Assembly: GCF_900890705.1 (NCBI RefSeq)
Contig: NZ_CAAHFH010000002.1
Coordinates: 2,675,458-2,739,457 of the forward strand
DNA length: 64,000 nucleotides
Origin: Pontiella sulfatireligans
GTDB taxonomy: Bacteria > Verrucomicrobiota > Kiritimatiellia > Kiritimatiellales > Pontiellaceae
Reading direction: 5' to 3'
Positions 7,426 to 15,494 of the stretch are shown here, piece by piece; the stretch's first letter is position 1, and the number at the start of each line of letters is the position of its first letter. The position numbers and the translations under genes are program-made. The notes under the pieces are model-generated. The model had not been told where the DNA came from, did no database searches, and worked only from the letters and a program-made list of their open reading frames with translations.

Positions 7426-8107
7426 TGGTCAGCCTAAAGGTAAAAGAGAGTTTGGTTTCGGAATCAATGTTCCGCCCAAACTGTGTTGCGGGATTGAACG
7501 AGGCTTTTTGTACGGCCTTGAACGCGGCTTCGTCTAGCCGCTTGTGCCCGCTCGATTGGATTATCTGAATGTTCCCTGCCTTGCCGTTGGCGAGCACCTG
7601 CACGGAAAGGGTCACGATGCCTTCCTCTCCCCGGCGGCGCGAGATGCGGGGATAAACGGGGTTGATCGATGCAGTGGACTGGGCTTCGGAAATAACGCCC
7701 TTGTTTTCGATCAAACTCGCGTCCTGTTCGACGGATTCCTCTGCGGCTTCTTGAACCACGGCCTGCGGTTTAGGCTTGGGGATGGACGGAGGGTCAACCG
7801 TCACCGGCTCGGGGACCGGAATTGGAGCGGGCTCAACGGGAACGGGCACTACCACGGTGGGCTCTGGAACGGGTTCGGCCGGCTCTTCCGGTTGCGGTTC
7901 GGGTTCAACGGGTTCAGGCTCGGGCGCAGCTGCGGGGCTGGCGATCGACGGCATGAGCGTGAGGTGCACAACGGTTTGGCCGGCTTCCAGCTTTGGCGAC
8001 GGAGGGGTGTAGACGCCTTTGCCGTACAGCGCGGCCACATGGATCGCGATGGATAGAACGATCCCGCCCAGCAGCGGCACGTTGACTATGGAGTTTCTTT
8101 TTTGCAC
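7418..8107 (-). CDS. tonB: Energy transducer TonB
   Basis: A 229-residue TonB. One N-terminal transmembrane anchor (GIVLSIAIHVAALYGKGVY) is followed by a Pro/Glu-rich periplasm-spanning stretch at about 60-125 (repeated P-E-P). The C-terminal TonB domain shows NPVYPRISRRRGEEGIVTL, VQVLANGKAGNIQI and SSGHKRLDEAAFKAVQK. TonB couples the ExbBD proton motor to outer-membrane receptors. No TonB-dependent receptor gene is in this operon. It overlaps the 3' end of exbD by 22 nt. Confidence 0.92.
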   Translation of the reverse strand: MQKRNSIVNVPLLGGIVLSIAIHVAALYGKGVYTPPSPKLEAGQTVVHLTLMPSIASPAAAPEPEPVEPEPQPEEPAEPVPEPTVVVPVPVEPAPIPVPEPVTVDPPSIPKPKPQAVVQEAAEESVEQDASLIENKGVISEAQSTASINPVYPRISRRRGEEGIVTLSVQVLANGKAGNIQIIQSSGHKRLDEAAFKAVQKASFNPATQFGRNIDSETKLSFTFRLTND

Positions 8108-8493
8108 GAAAAGGATACTTCCTCGATACCGGCTTTTTTCAAGCTGTCCAGCAGTTCAATCGCCAAGCCGAGGGCGGCCTTTTGGTCGCCTTCAATGAAA
8201 ACCGGCTTGGGCTGTCCTTGGCGCAGCTGCTGGACGCGTTCGGCCAGCCCGTCCACTTCAGCGGGCTCGCTGTTTAAAAACAGGTGGTTGTCGGCATCGA
8301 TGGTGATGGAGATATAGTCGTCGCGCTCCATTGTGGCCGTGCCCGCGGTTGGCAGGTCGATCTTAAGCCCGTGGTGCACGACCATCGACACCATGGCATA
8401 GATGAAGAAGACGAGGAGCAGGAACACCACGTCGATCAGCGGGAGCATCTCCACCCGCGCCTTCTTTGTTTCATATCCGGAATTCAATCTCAT
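8086..8493 (-). CDS. exbD: ExbD/TolR biopolymer transport protein
   Basis: A 135-residue ExbD with a short cytoplasmic N-terminus, one transmembrane helix carrying the proton-relay aspartate (EMLPLIDVVFLLLVFFIYAM) and a periplasmic domain. It partners ExbB and TonB. The start lies 15 nt beyond the left end of element C. The usual leader is absent and no clear ribosome site is visible, so the insertion probably changed how this gene is translated. The gene is otherwise intact, with normal length. Confidence 0.9.
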   Translation of the reverse strand: MRLNSGYETKKARVEMLPLIDVVFLLLVFFIYAMVSMVVHHGLKIDLPTAGTATMERDDYISITIDADNHLFLNSEPAEVDGLAERVQQLRQGQPKPVFIEGDQKAALGLAIELLDSLKKAGIEEVSFSCKKETP

Positions 8494-8507
8494 GGCTTCG
8501 GTTTTGT

Positions 8508-9358
8508 AACAGAATAATTATGAACAGAATAATTTCTTTTCCAACGAGGCGAATTGGATTGTTGAACGATTCAAATTGATCCAATGGAGCTGTTCGAAGG
8601 GAGTGTGTGAGAGTAGCCGGGTCAAGTGGGTTTCATATCGATTGATGTCGCCTTTTGCTGCTGTTATAAGGAAAATATCCGTTTCTGAAAGACAAGTGAA
8701 TTTTTGAGTCCCCAGCAGTTGGTTGCCGTTCTTGATTTCAACGGATTGAACAATCTTCTGTTCTCCGCCAAGAAAATGAATGAGAGCTTCTTCGTATATA
8801 TGTGTATCGAAGAAGGCTCCCCAGTCATTCATGATATCTATCATCCTTGTTTTTAGTTTTCGAGCGTTCTTCGAAGATGTGTTCCATCGGGAATCCTGAA
8901 TGCACAACGATGTTCTCGCTTCACGGTCAAGCGTTGTAGATACAAATTCATGTTCAACGGATACCGGCCGAAAGTTGATGATCTTTCCATGTTTGGTGTT
9001 AGTCGCAAATACATAATCCAGCGTCTGGATGCGTTGTGGTTTCTGTATAGATTTGATTGTTTTGAGTTCGTACACGCTGCCGCTAATTAAAAGATCGATA
9101 AAAAGGCTTTTGGAGTAATCTTGATGAGTCAGCTTGACTTCAGCTTCGCACTCGGCCTCGAACCCTCTTGCCAAGCATTTTTGCAATAATTCGTTTTTGT
9201 AGATCTGCTCATTGTAGAACCTGCCCAAAGTGTTGTGCATTTCAAATGCAAGAGCCATGACGGAATAATCCAGCTTGTGAAAAGCCTGTTCCGAAAGCGG
9301 TTCTATGGTGTGGGGCAAAATAATTGGCATGAGATTATTCTGTTCTAATTATTCTGTT
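8508..9358 (-). mobile_element. GxxExxY element, copy C (paired terminal units plus one gene)
   Basis: An 851-bp unit. The left end has AACAGAATAATT at 8508-8519 and 8523-8534; the right end has inverted GATTATTCTGTT at 9333-9344 and AATTATTCTGTT at 9347-9358. Spacers are 2-3 nt. It differs from copy B in the second base of the unit (A not G) and in the gene, so the two are diverged relatives, not a recent duplication. An additional unit-like GGCAAAATAATT (9314-9325) lies in opposite orientation just inside the right end and could pair with it. It is inserted between exbB and exbD, in operon orientation. Confidence 0.78.
8518..9330 (-). CDS. GxxExxY protein with PD-(D/E)XK nuclease-type motif (element C)
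   Basis: A 270-residue paralogue of the protein at 5791. Gly36, Glu41, Tyr44, Asp79, Glu88 and Lys90 fall at identical positions (FIDLLISGSVYELKTIKS). The C-terminal domain differs more but ends in the same way (FEQLHWINL, then LEKKLFCS). The KLFCS tail and stop are encoded by the left terminal repeat. The start codon lies 14 nt downstream of the exbB stop. There is no strong ribosome site; a TTCTGTTCT pyrimidine run sits there instead. Sequence divergence from copy B suggests independent acquisition or long residence. Confidence 0.85.
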   Translation of the reverse strand: MPIILPHTIEPLSEQAFHKLDYSVMALAFEMHNTLGRFYNEQIYKNELLQKCLARGFEAECEAEVKLTHQDYSKSLFIDLLISGSVYELKTIKSIQKPQRIQTLDYVFATNTKHGKIINFRPVSVEHEFVSTTLDREARTSLCIQDSRWNTSSKNARKLKTRMIDIMNDWGAFFDTHIYEEALIHFLGGEQKIVQSVEIKNGNQLLGTQKFTCLSETDIFLITAAKGDINRYETHLTRLLSHTPFEQLHWINLNRSTIQFASLEKKLFCS

Positions 9359-9971
9359 CTATTTTCTGTCGTTCGGTGCCTTTGAGCACGGTGACTTCGT
9401 AGCAGGTGACGAGCTGCTCTAGGTGGCGGGTGACTTTTTCGACCTTGCGGGTGAGGGCGTTGTAGGGGAGCAGGGTTACAATCGCGATGGAAAGCCCCGT
9501 GGCTGTGGTGATCAGCGCTTGAGCAATGCCGCCCGTGACGGCTTTGGGATCTTCGATGCCGGCGTCGCCGAGCAAGTCGAACGAAATAATGATGCCGGAA
9601 ACGGTGCCGAGGATGCCGAGCAGGGGGGCGGCGGTGATGATGGTGTCGAGCACAGAAAGCCGGTGCTTCATCTTTTCGATCTCGTACATGGCGGCGCCTT
9701 CCAATGATTGGACGAGGCCATAGTTGCGGTGGGCGAGGCCATTGGTCAGGATGCGGCACACGAGGCAGTCGGACGCTTGGCCTTCTTTGATGGCGGTTTC
9801 AAACTCGCCTTCTTCGGTGAGGCTGAAGATGCGGTTGATCAATTTTTGGTTCTTGCGCTTCAAAATCAGCAGCCAAAAAACGGCGCGCTCAAAAACGATG
9901 GCCAGCGCCACGACCGAGCAGGCGAGCAGCGGCCACATGACCGGGCCACCCTTGTATATAAGTTCCATCAT
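9345..9971 (-). CDS. exbB: ExbB/TolQ/MotA-family proton channel
   Basis: About 208 residues from the start at 9971 (MMELIYKGGPVMWPLLACSV), chosen over an in-frame ATG at 10061 because family members start at this amphipathic segment and a GGGGAA site precedes it. Three transmembrane helices are visible (VMWPLLACSVVALAIVFE; LDTIITAAPLLGILGTVSG; ITTATGLSIAIVTLLPYNAL), with the conserved LGILGTVSG and TTATGL motifs of the pore. It is the first gene of the Ton/ABC operon. The last residues, EQNN, and the stop are encoded by the terminal repeat of element C. Confidence 0.9.
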   Translation of the reverse strand: MMELIYKGGPVMWPLLACSVVALAIVFERAVFWLLILKRKNQKLINRIFSLTEEGEFETAIKEGQASDCLVCRILTNGLAHRNYGLVQSLEGAAMYEIEKMKHRLSVLDTIITAAPLLGILGTVSGIIISFDLLGDAGIEDPKAVTGGIAQALITTATGLSIAIVTLLPYNALTRKVEKVTRHLEQLVTCYEVTVLKGTERQKIEQNN

Positions 9972-10102
9972 TCGTTTTCCCCAAAATTGATCGAAAAAGA
10001 GAAGATAGATTTTTTTCAAAGGATTGGAAAGCGCCATCCGAGCGCTATGGCGCACACTCACGCGCTCAAAAAACTTGCTTTATTTTGCCGGAAAACCAGT
10101 AT

Positions 10103-10116
10103 CTCAAATATTTGAG
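10103..10116. promoter_or_regulatory. Perfect 14-bp palindrome, candidate LacI-family operator
   Basis: CTCAAATATTTGAG is a perfect palindrome. It ends 9 nt before the start of the LacI-type gene and its right half overlaps the GAGGTGA ribosome site. LacI-family proteins bind even-spaced palindromes of this size, so autoregulation, and possibly control of the divergent exbB operon, is plausible. No experimental support. Confidence 0.5.
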
Positions 10117-10124
10117 GTGAATTT

Positions 10125-11072
10125 ATGGCAGTGAGTCAAAAGCAGATTGCGGAGCGGTTGGGGGTGTCGATTGCGTTGGTTTCGCGCGTTCTTTCGGGCA
10201 AGGCGCGGGACGTGGGCATTGCGGAAGCTACTATTGAAAAGGTGCTCGCGGCCTCCTCGGAAATGGGCTATGTCCCCAGCGCCGCGGCGCTGACGCTCAA
10301 GGGCAAGGGGTCGCGCACCATCGGCGTGGTGGTCTATGATTTCCGGGATCCGTTCTTTGGCGCGATCATTGAAAAGCTGCAGGAGCAGGCGCACGAGCAG
10401 AACTATTCGCTCGTGCTTGCCGGCTTTAAAGGCCGCCAGCCGGAACCGTCCGACCTCGCGCCTCTGCACAAGCACGCTATCGACGGTTTGGTGGTGCTCG
10501 GTTCCGCCGCCCGCTCGGAATGGCTCGAAGGATTTCTCCAAATGCCGGTGGCGCGCATTGGCCACGGTGCTCCAGACGAGGCCAGCGTCCGCATCGACGA
10601 GGCTGATGCCGCCGAGCAGCTGCTGCGGCATCTTGTTTCCAAGGGTTGCCGGCGTTGCGCTTTTATAGGCTCCAACCTGTTCGGCCATACGCTCCGTTTC
10701 CAGGCCTTTAAACGTGCAGCGCAGGCGCATGGGGTTGAGATCGAAAAGCATTCTTGGGCGGCGGACGGGTTTGAGGCCGGGCTGCAGGCAACGCTGGAAA
10801 TTTTGGAGGGCGATGCAGAGGGGCTTGCTCTGGTGTGCGCTACCGACATTATTGCCATGTGCGCGCTGCATGTGCTGCACGACGCCGGCCGTCGGCTCCC
10901 TGTGACGGGTTTTGACGATATCCCCTCCGCCTCGCAGTTTATTCCGCCCATCACCACTGTGCGTCAGCCGATCGATGAAATGGCGCAGTACGCCTTTCAA
11001 GTCGTGTTAGAACAAGCCGATTCCTGCGACAAGCTTTTGAAGGGGGCTTTGATTGTTAGGAGCTCATCATGA
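10125..11072 (+). CDS. LacI-family transcriptional regulator
   Basis: A 315-residue repressor. An N-terminal helix-turn-helix (SQKQIAERLGVSIALVSRVLSGK, with the hinge-helix region near 45-60) is followed by a periplasmic-binding-protein-like sensor domain (IGVVVYDFRDPFFGAIIEKL to VTGFDDIPSASQFIPPITTVRQP). Such regulators normally sense a sugar or sugar acid. The stop overlaps the glycerate kinase start by 4 nt (ATGA), so the kinase is in the same transcript, pointing to sugar-acid or glycerate metabolism. The palindrome just upstream of the start is a likely operator. Confidence 0.9.
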   Translation: MAVSQKQIAERLGVSIALVSRVLSGKARDVGIAEATIEKVLAASSEMGYVPSAAALTLKGKGSRTIGVVVYDFRDPFFGAIIEKLQEQAHEQNYSLVLAGFKGRQPEPSDLAPLHKHAIDGLVVLGSAARSEWLEGFLQMPVARIGHGAPDEASVRIDEADAAEQLLRHLVSKGCRRCAFIGSNLFGHTLRFQAFKRAAQAHGVEIEKHSWAADGFEAGLQATLEILEGDAEGLALVCATDIIAMCALHVLHDAGRRLPVTGFDDIPSASQFIPPITTVRQPIDEMAQYAFQVVLEQADSCDKLLKGALIVRSSS

Positions 11073-12178
11073 AAATTGTGGTTGCGCCCGATTCATACAA
11101 GGGAAACATGCGCAGCTCCAAGGTCTGCGAAATCATTAAACTGGCGATTCTGCAAGAACAGCCCGACGTCGAGGTACTGACGTTTCCGATGGCCGACGGA
11201 GGCGAAGGAACGGTTGACGCCGTAGTGGAGGCGACAGGAGGCCGCTTCCAGTCCTTGGAAGTTTGCGGGCCGCTCGGCGAGCCGGTCGCTGCGCGGCACG
11301 GCCTGCTGCCCGACGGTACGGCCATCATGGAAATGGCGTCCGCATCCGGTATTGAGCTGGTGCCGGCGGAGCAGCTCAATCCGATGAAGGCGACTACCTA
11401 CGGCACCGGCGAGTTGCTGAAGCATCTGCTCGAAGAGGGGCATTCCTCGATTGTGATGGGCATTGGCGGCAGCGCTACGGTTGATGGAGGCGTTGGCATG
11501 GCGCGCGCCCTTGGGTACCGCTTTCTCGATGACTCCGGCAGTGAAGCTACTGCGTTGGCGGATATTGCTTCAATCGACGGCTCCGGCGTTTTCCAAGGGT
11601 TGGGAAACGCGCATATCCGCGTGGCCTGCGATGTTACGAATCCGCTCACCGGCCCAAACGGCGCGGCGGCGGTATTTGGTCCGCAAAAGGGCGCAACGCC
11701 CGAAATGATTGAACAGCTCGATGCGGGGCTTGCCAATCTTTGGAAGCTTGCCGACGTTGAGGGCGCGCCCGGCGATGGCGCGGCGGGCGGGCTCGGCTAC
11801 GGGCTCCGCGCGTTTTGCGGGGCCGAGATTGTTTCCGGCGCAAACCTGATTGCGGAAACCGTCGGTTTGCCGGCGGCGCTGGAGGGGGCGGATCTGCTCA
11901 TTACCGGCGAGGGGCGCACCGACGGGCAGACGGCCTCGGGCAAGCTCTGTTCCGTACTAGCCGGGCTGGCCCGCGACCGGGGCGCTAAAACGCTGCTGCT
12001 TTCCGGCGCGCTGCAGGGCGAGCTGAACCCGTTTCTTGATGTGTTCGACTATGCCTTCAGCATTTCCGCCGGTCACACCTCGCTCGAGGCCTGCATCGCC
12101 CATGCCCCAGAGGATCTGGCTTTTGTTGTAAAAAACGTGATGCGGATTCTGTACAAGCAGTTAGGCAGGACGTACTAG
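11069..12178 (+). CDS. Glycerate kinase (GarK/GlxK family)
   Basis: A 369-residue type I glycerate kinase. The family markers are MKIVVAPDSYKGNM at the N-terminus, ADGGEGTVDA, the IGGSATVDGGVGMARALGY block and the C-terminal LLITGEGRTDGQTASGK. The enzyme phosphorylates D-glycerate to 2- or 3-phosphoglycerate, feeding breakdown of glyoxylate or of galactarate/glucarate-type sugar acids into glycolysis. Length is typical (about 370-380). It is co-transcribed with the LacI regulator and followed after 67 nt by an exported oxidoreductase. Confidence 0.93.
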   Translation: MKIVVAPDSYKGNMRSSKVCEIIKLAILQEQPDVEVLTFPMADGGEGTVDAVVEATGGRFQSLEVCGPLGEPVAARHGLLPDGTAIMEMASASGIELVPAEQLNPMKATTYGTGELLKHLLEEGHSSIVMGIGGSATVDGGVGMARALGYRFLDDSGSEATALADIASIDGSGVFQGLGNAHIRVACDVTNPLTGPNGAAAVFGPQKGATPEMIEQLDAGLANLWKLADVEGAPGDGAAGGLGYGLRAFCGAEIVSGANLIAETVGLPAALEGADLLITGEGRTDGQTASGKLCSVLAGLARDRGAKTLLLSGALQGELNPFLDVFDYAFSISAGHTSLEACIAHAPEDLAFVVKNVMRILYKQLGRTY

Positions 12179-12245
12179 AAAGAGCTGTCCCTTTGTTTTA
12201 TAAACTCTACCCTCGTAAATTGCATACCTACGAAAGGGTGGTTCT

Positions 12246-13541
12246 ATGACTAAGAAGAAGGTTTCCTCGATTTCGCGCAGAAGCATGCTGCGCAGCTCTG
12301 CAGTGGGCGCAACGGCGGCCGTTGCGGCTCCAACCATTATTCCCGCCAGTGCGATGGGCTTCGGCGGCTTTACGGCGCCGAGCGAACGAATCACATTTGG
12401 CATGGTTGGATTCGGCAAGATGATGAAGGGGCACTTCAGCAACATGCTGGGCCGTAAAGAAGTCCAGATTCTTGCCGTATGCGACGTGGACAAGAAGAAA
12501 CGCGAACAAGCGCGCGACCGGGTAAACGCCACATATGGCGACAAAGGCTGCGGCTGCTACAACGAGCATGAGAAAATCATGGAGCGCGGCGATATCGACG
12601 CCTGTTTCGTGGTTACGCCCGACCACTGGCATGTCCCGATTTCGCTGGATGCGGTTCGCTCCGGCAAAGATGTCTATGTTGAAAAGCCGATGAGCTTGAC
12701 CATCAAGGAAGGCCGGATTCTTTCCGATGCTGTTCGGCGCTACGGCGCGGTTCTGCAGGTGGGCAGCCAGCAACGTTCCGAATATTCCTTCGGTAAGGCG
12801 GTTGAAATGGTCCGCAACGGCTGGATCGGCAACGTGCACACCATCTACGCCAACCTTGGCCGCTTCCCCGATGGCAAGGCGCTGCCGGAAGAGTCGATTC
12901 CGGAAGGGTTCGACTATGACCGCTGGCTCGGCCCGACGCCGTGGTATCCGTACAACTATAAGCGGGTCGAAGGTAACTATAGCGGCGGCTGGCGTTCGTA
13001 TTGGGAATACGGTTCCCGCAAGAACGGCGACTGGGGCGCGCACCACTTCGATATTATTCAGTTTGCCCTGGGCATGGACCATTCCGGTCCCGGATTCTTT
13101 TTCCCGCGCGGCTACGACGAGTCCGGCTGCCAAGGCTATAAATACGATGACGGACCCATTGTCTACCGCGACTATCCGAAGCGGAAATTCAACTCCATGA
13201 TCGAGTTCTATGGCGACAAAGGCGCGATCGGCGTTGGGCGCGGAGGCGACCTGAAGTCCGATCCGGCCGAGTTGAAGAACCGGCCGTTGTCGCCTTCGGA
13301 CGTGCATTTGCGTGCAACGACGAGCCACCACAACAACTTTCTCGACAGCATCCGGACCCGCAAGCGCACGATTGCCGATGTGGAGATTGGGCACCGCACG
13401 GCGAGCATTTGCCACCTGAGCGCGATCTCCGAGCGGTTGAACCGCACGATCAAGTGGGATCCGGCCACCGAACAAATCATAGGCGACGCCCAAGCCTCGA
13501 AATGGCTCGATCGTCCTCGCCGCGCACCCTACACCCTTTAG
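12246..13541 (+). CDS. Tat-exported Gfo/Idh/MocA-family oxidoreductase
   Basis: A 431-residue NAD(P)-dependent oxidoreductase. Residues 1-40 are a twin-arginine signal (SISRRSMLRSSAVGATAAVAAP), so it should be folded with cofactor and exported. A Rossmann domain follows (ITFGMVGFGKM; DIDACFVVTPDHWHV; VYVEKPMSLT) and then the C-terminal substrate domain (NGDWGAHHFDIIQFALG). EKP and the D-x-x-H-x-x-D motif are the catalytic signature. Many PVC bacteria have large paralogous sets of these, acting on modified sugars. The substrate is unknown; the neighbouring glycerate kinase suggests sugar-acid metabolism. Confidence 0.9.
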   Translation: MTKKKVSSISRRSMLRSSAVGATAAVAAPTIIPASAMGFGGFTAPSERITFGMVGFGKMMKGHFSNMLGRKEVQILAVCDVDKKKREQARDRVNATYGDKGCGCYNEHEKIMERGDIDACFVVTPDHWHVPISLDAVRSGKDVYVEKPMSLTIKEGRILSDAVRRYGAVLQVGSQQRSEYSFGKAVEMVRNGWIGNVHTIYANLGRFPDGKALPEESIPEGFDYDRWLGPTPWYPYNYKRVEGNYSGGWRSYWEYGSRKNGDWGAHHFDIIQFALGMDHSGPGFFFPRGYDESGCQGYKYDDGPIVYRDYPKRKFNSMIEFYGDKGAIGVGRGGDLKSDPAELKNRPLSPSDVHLRATTSHHNNFLDSIRTRKRTIADVEIGHRTASICHLSAISERLNRTIKWDPATEQIIGDAQASKWLDRPRRAPYTL

Positions 13542-13554
13542 TCGAAAGGTTATC

Positions 13555-14310
13555 ATGACAAAAAAAATCCTACTCTCGATATTGTTTGCCGCGTCCATGG
13601 CGCAGGCCTCCATCCAGGAACTGGTGCCAAAGCTCTCGGCCGCGAACTTGGAAGTGCAAACCCAGGCGCAGCTCGATCTGCTGGCCGCATGCTCCAATGC
13701 GGGGCGCCCCGGAGCGGAAGATGAGCGGAAATCCATCTGTCTCGAAATGTGCAGCGCCCTGAAAAAGAGCCCGCCTCCGGCGGTGGCCAGCCAGCTGCTG
13801 CGGAACCTGCAGCGCATCGGCGGGGCGGAGTCCGTTCCGACGCTAGTGACGATGTATGGCTCCAGCGACCCGCATGTCGCCGACGATGCCCGCCAGGCGC
13901 TTGCGGTCAATCCATCGCCCGAAGCCGGGCAGGCCTTGACCGCGCAGCTCAAAATGCGGAAGGCCCGCAGTGCACGCGAAACCGCCGGGCTGATCGAGGC
14001 CTTGGGTGAGCGCAAGGAAGCAGGCGCATCCCAACTCGTTGCTCCGTACGCAGGCAGTCCGGATCTGCTGGTTTTCAACGCCGCGGTCAAGGCGCTCGGC
14101 CGTTTGAACGAAGATGAAGGAATTCGCGCCTTAGCGACGCAACGCGCAAAAGAAACTGGATTTCGGCTGACGCAACTGAATGCCGCGCTCCTTCAGTCAG
14201 GCCGTGAAAATGTATTTGAAATGCTTTACGCGCCATCCGAATCCAGCGAAGTGCAAGCTTCGGCATTGCTTGGTTTGTTGCTTGTACAGGACGCTGCCGA
14301 GCAGAAATAG
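13555..14310 (+). CDS. Exported HEAT-repeat protein
   Basis: A 251-residue protein with an N-terminal signal peptide (MTKKILLSILFAASMAQA) and alpha-helical HEAT-like repeats of about 30 residues (for example ESVPTLVTMYGSSDPHVADD and ASQLVAPYAGSPDLLVFNAA). Helical repeats of this type are protein-protein scaffolds. It follows the exported oxidoreductase by 13 nt and precedes a second HEAT-repeat lipoprotein, so the three probably act together in the periplasm. No enzymatic motif seen. Confidence 0.75.
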   Translation: MTKKILLSILFAASMAQASIQELVPKLSAANLEVQTQAQLDLLAACSNAGRPGAEDERKSICLEMCSALKKSPPPAVASQLLRNLQRIGGAESVPTLVTMYGSSDPHVADDARQALAVNPSPEAGQALTAQLKMRKARSARETAGLIEALGERKEAGASQLVAPYAGSPDLLVFNAAVKALGRLNEDEGIRALATQRAKETGFRLTQLNAALLQSGRENVFEMLYAPSESSEVQASALLGLLLVQDAAEQK

Positions 14311-14328
14311 CTATTGAGGAGAAAAAAC

Positions 14329-15492
14329 ATGCGTGAATTTATCCGTTTGAATACAACAAGATTCCTAATTCCGACCGCTATATCTCTGGTTGCTGTACTT
14401 CTGTGTAGTTGCACCAATTTGTCTGGAGGCCGGCAAGAAGCATTAACCATCCAGCAACGGGCCGCCGATGCGATGGCATCCGGCAACCCGGCGTTGCAGA
14501 CTGCGGTGATTGAAGGCGCTTTGCAGCGCAAAGACCCCAAGCTCTACGATGTGGTTGTTTCGAATCTTGATTCGCTTCCTCCGGCCTTGCAGGTCCAAGC
14601 GCTTGGCGTGATTCAGTTCAGCGGCAACCGAGCCTATGCTAGAGCAGTGGAGCCTTTGCTTATGAGCGAGGACGCACCTCGACGGGATGCGGCGGCGCTG
14701 ACGCTGGCGTGCATCGGCACCGCGGACTCTGCTACGGCACTGCTGAACTCCGGCACAGCGGAGGCGCGCAAGGCGTTGGGCGTGCTCAATGCCGAAGGCG
14801 TTGATGCCATTCTGGAAACTGCAGCGGCCAAGAAGGGCGATGACGCCCGGCGGGCTGCGGCGATTGATGCTTTGGCCATGCGGGGTCGTCAGGATTTGGT
14901 GCCGCAGTTTTTCGTGTTTGCTGCGGAGGACAATCTTGCGGTTTCCACGGCGGCTGTAGGTGCTATCGGACTGATTGGCAACGTCTCGAACCTCGAACAG
15001 CTGACCAGTCTGATGATTGCCAGGGAAGCATCGTCGAGTTCGCGCGATATTCTGAAGGCCATTGTCGAGATTATGCGCCGTTCGACCGAGCAGGCCAGGG
15101 CGGTCGAAATTCTCGTTGTGCAAATGGAGGGAACTTCCCCGCGCAGTCAGGCGAATATTTTGCAGGCACTCGTCCAAACCGGAAGCAAGGAAGCGCTTCA
15201 GCCGATTGTCCAAGGGTGCAACTCGCCCGATGAACAACTGCAGAAACAAGCGGTGAAGCTGCTGGGTGGGTGGCAAGATGTGAATGGTATCCCGACCATG
15301 CTGGAGTTGGCGTCAGATGATTCCATGTCGCTGGCGAACCATGTGACGCTGATGCGTGGTGTGTCCCGTCTCTATGCAGGGGCGCGCCTTTGGCTAATCA
15401 AACCGGCGGACATCCAGAAAGCGATTGATACCTGTCGCCGGCCTGAAGAAAAAGAAGCGCTGCAGGCAACGCTTGATAAAATTAAAAAATAG
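14329..15492 (+). CDS. HEAT-repeat lipoprotein
   Basis: A 387-residue protein starting at the ATG at 14329 behind AGGAG. The upstream TTG at 14314 is rejected because it overlaps that ribosome site. The signal peptide ends at a lipobox-like cysteine (VAVLLCSC). The rest is alpha-helical repeats (MEGTSPRSQANILQALVQTG, NSPDEQLQKQAVKLLGGW, and so on). It is paralogous in style to the preceding gene, with the same operon orientation and a gap of 18 nt. Probably an envelope scaffold. Confidence 0.78.
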   Translation: MREFIRLNTTRFLIPTAISLVAVLLCSCTNLSGGRQEALTIQQRAADAMASGNPALQTAVIEGALQRKDPKLYDVVVSNLDSLPPALQVQALGVIQFSGNRAYARAVEPLLMSEDAPRRDAAALTLACIGTADSATALLNSGTAEARKALGVLNAEGVDAILETAAAKKGDDARRAAAIDALAMRGRQDLVPQFFVFAAEDNLAVSTAAVGAIGLIGNVSNLEQLTSLMIAREASSSSRDILKAIVEIMRRSTEQARAVEILVVQMEGTSPRSQANILQALVQTGSKEALQPIVQGCNSPDEQLQKQAVKLLGGWQDVNGIPTMLELASDDSMSLANHVTLMRGVSRLYAGARLWLIKPADIQKAIDTCRRPEEKEALQATLDKIKK

Positions 15493-15494
15493 AA

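Noticed and set aside
9972..10124. Cobalamin riboswitch upstream of the Ton/ABC operon
   Set aside because: Looked for because the operon resembles B12 uptake; the 150-nt gap has no recognisable conserved B12-box and is too short for the usual aptamer.
12228..14090. 620-codon open frame on the minus strand
   Set aside because: Antisense to the Gfo/Idh oxidoreductase and a HEAT-repeat gene; composition is that of a GC-rich shadow frame and no family is seen.
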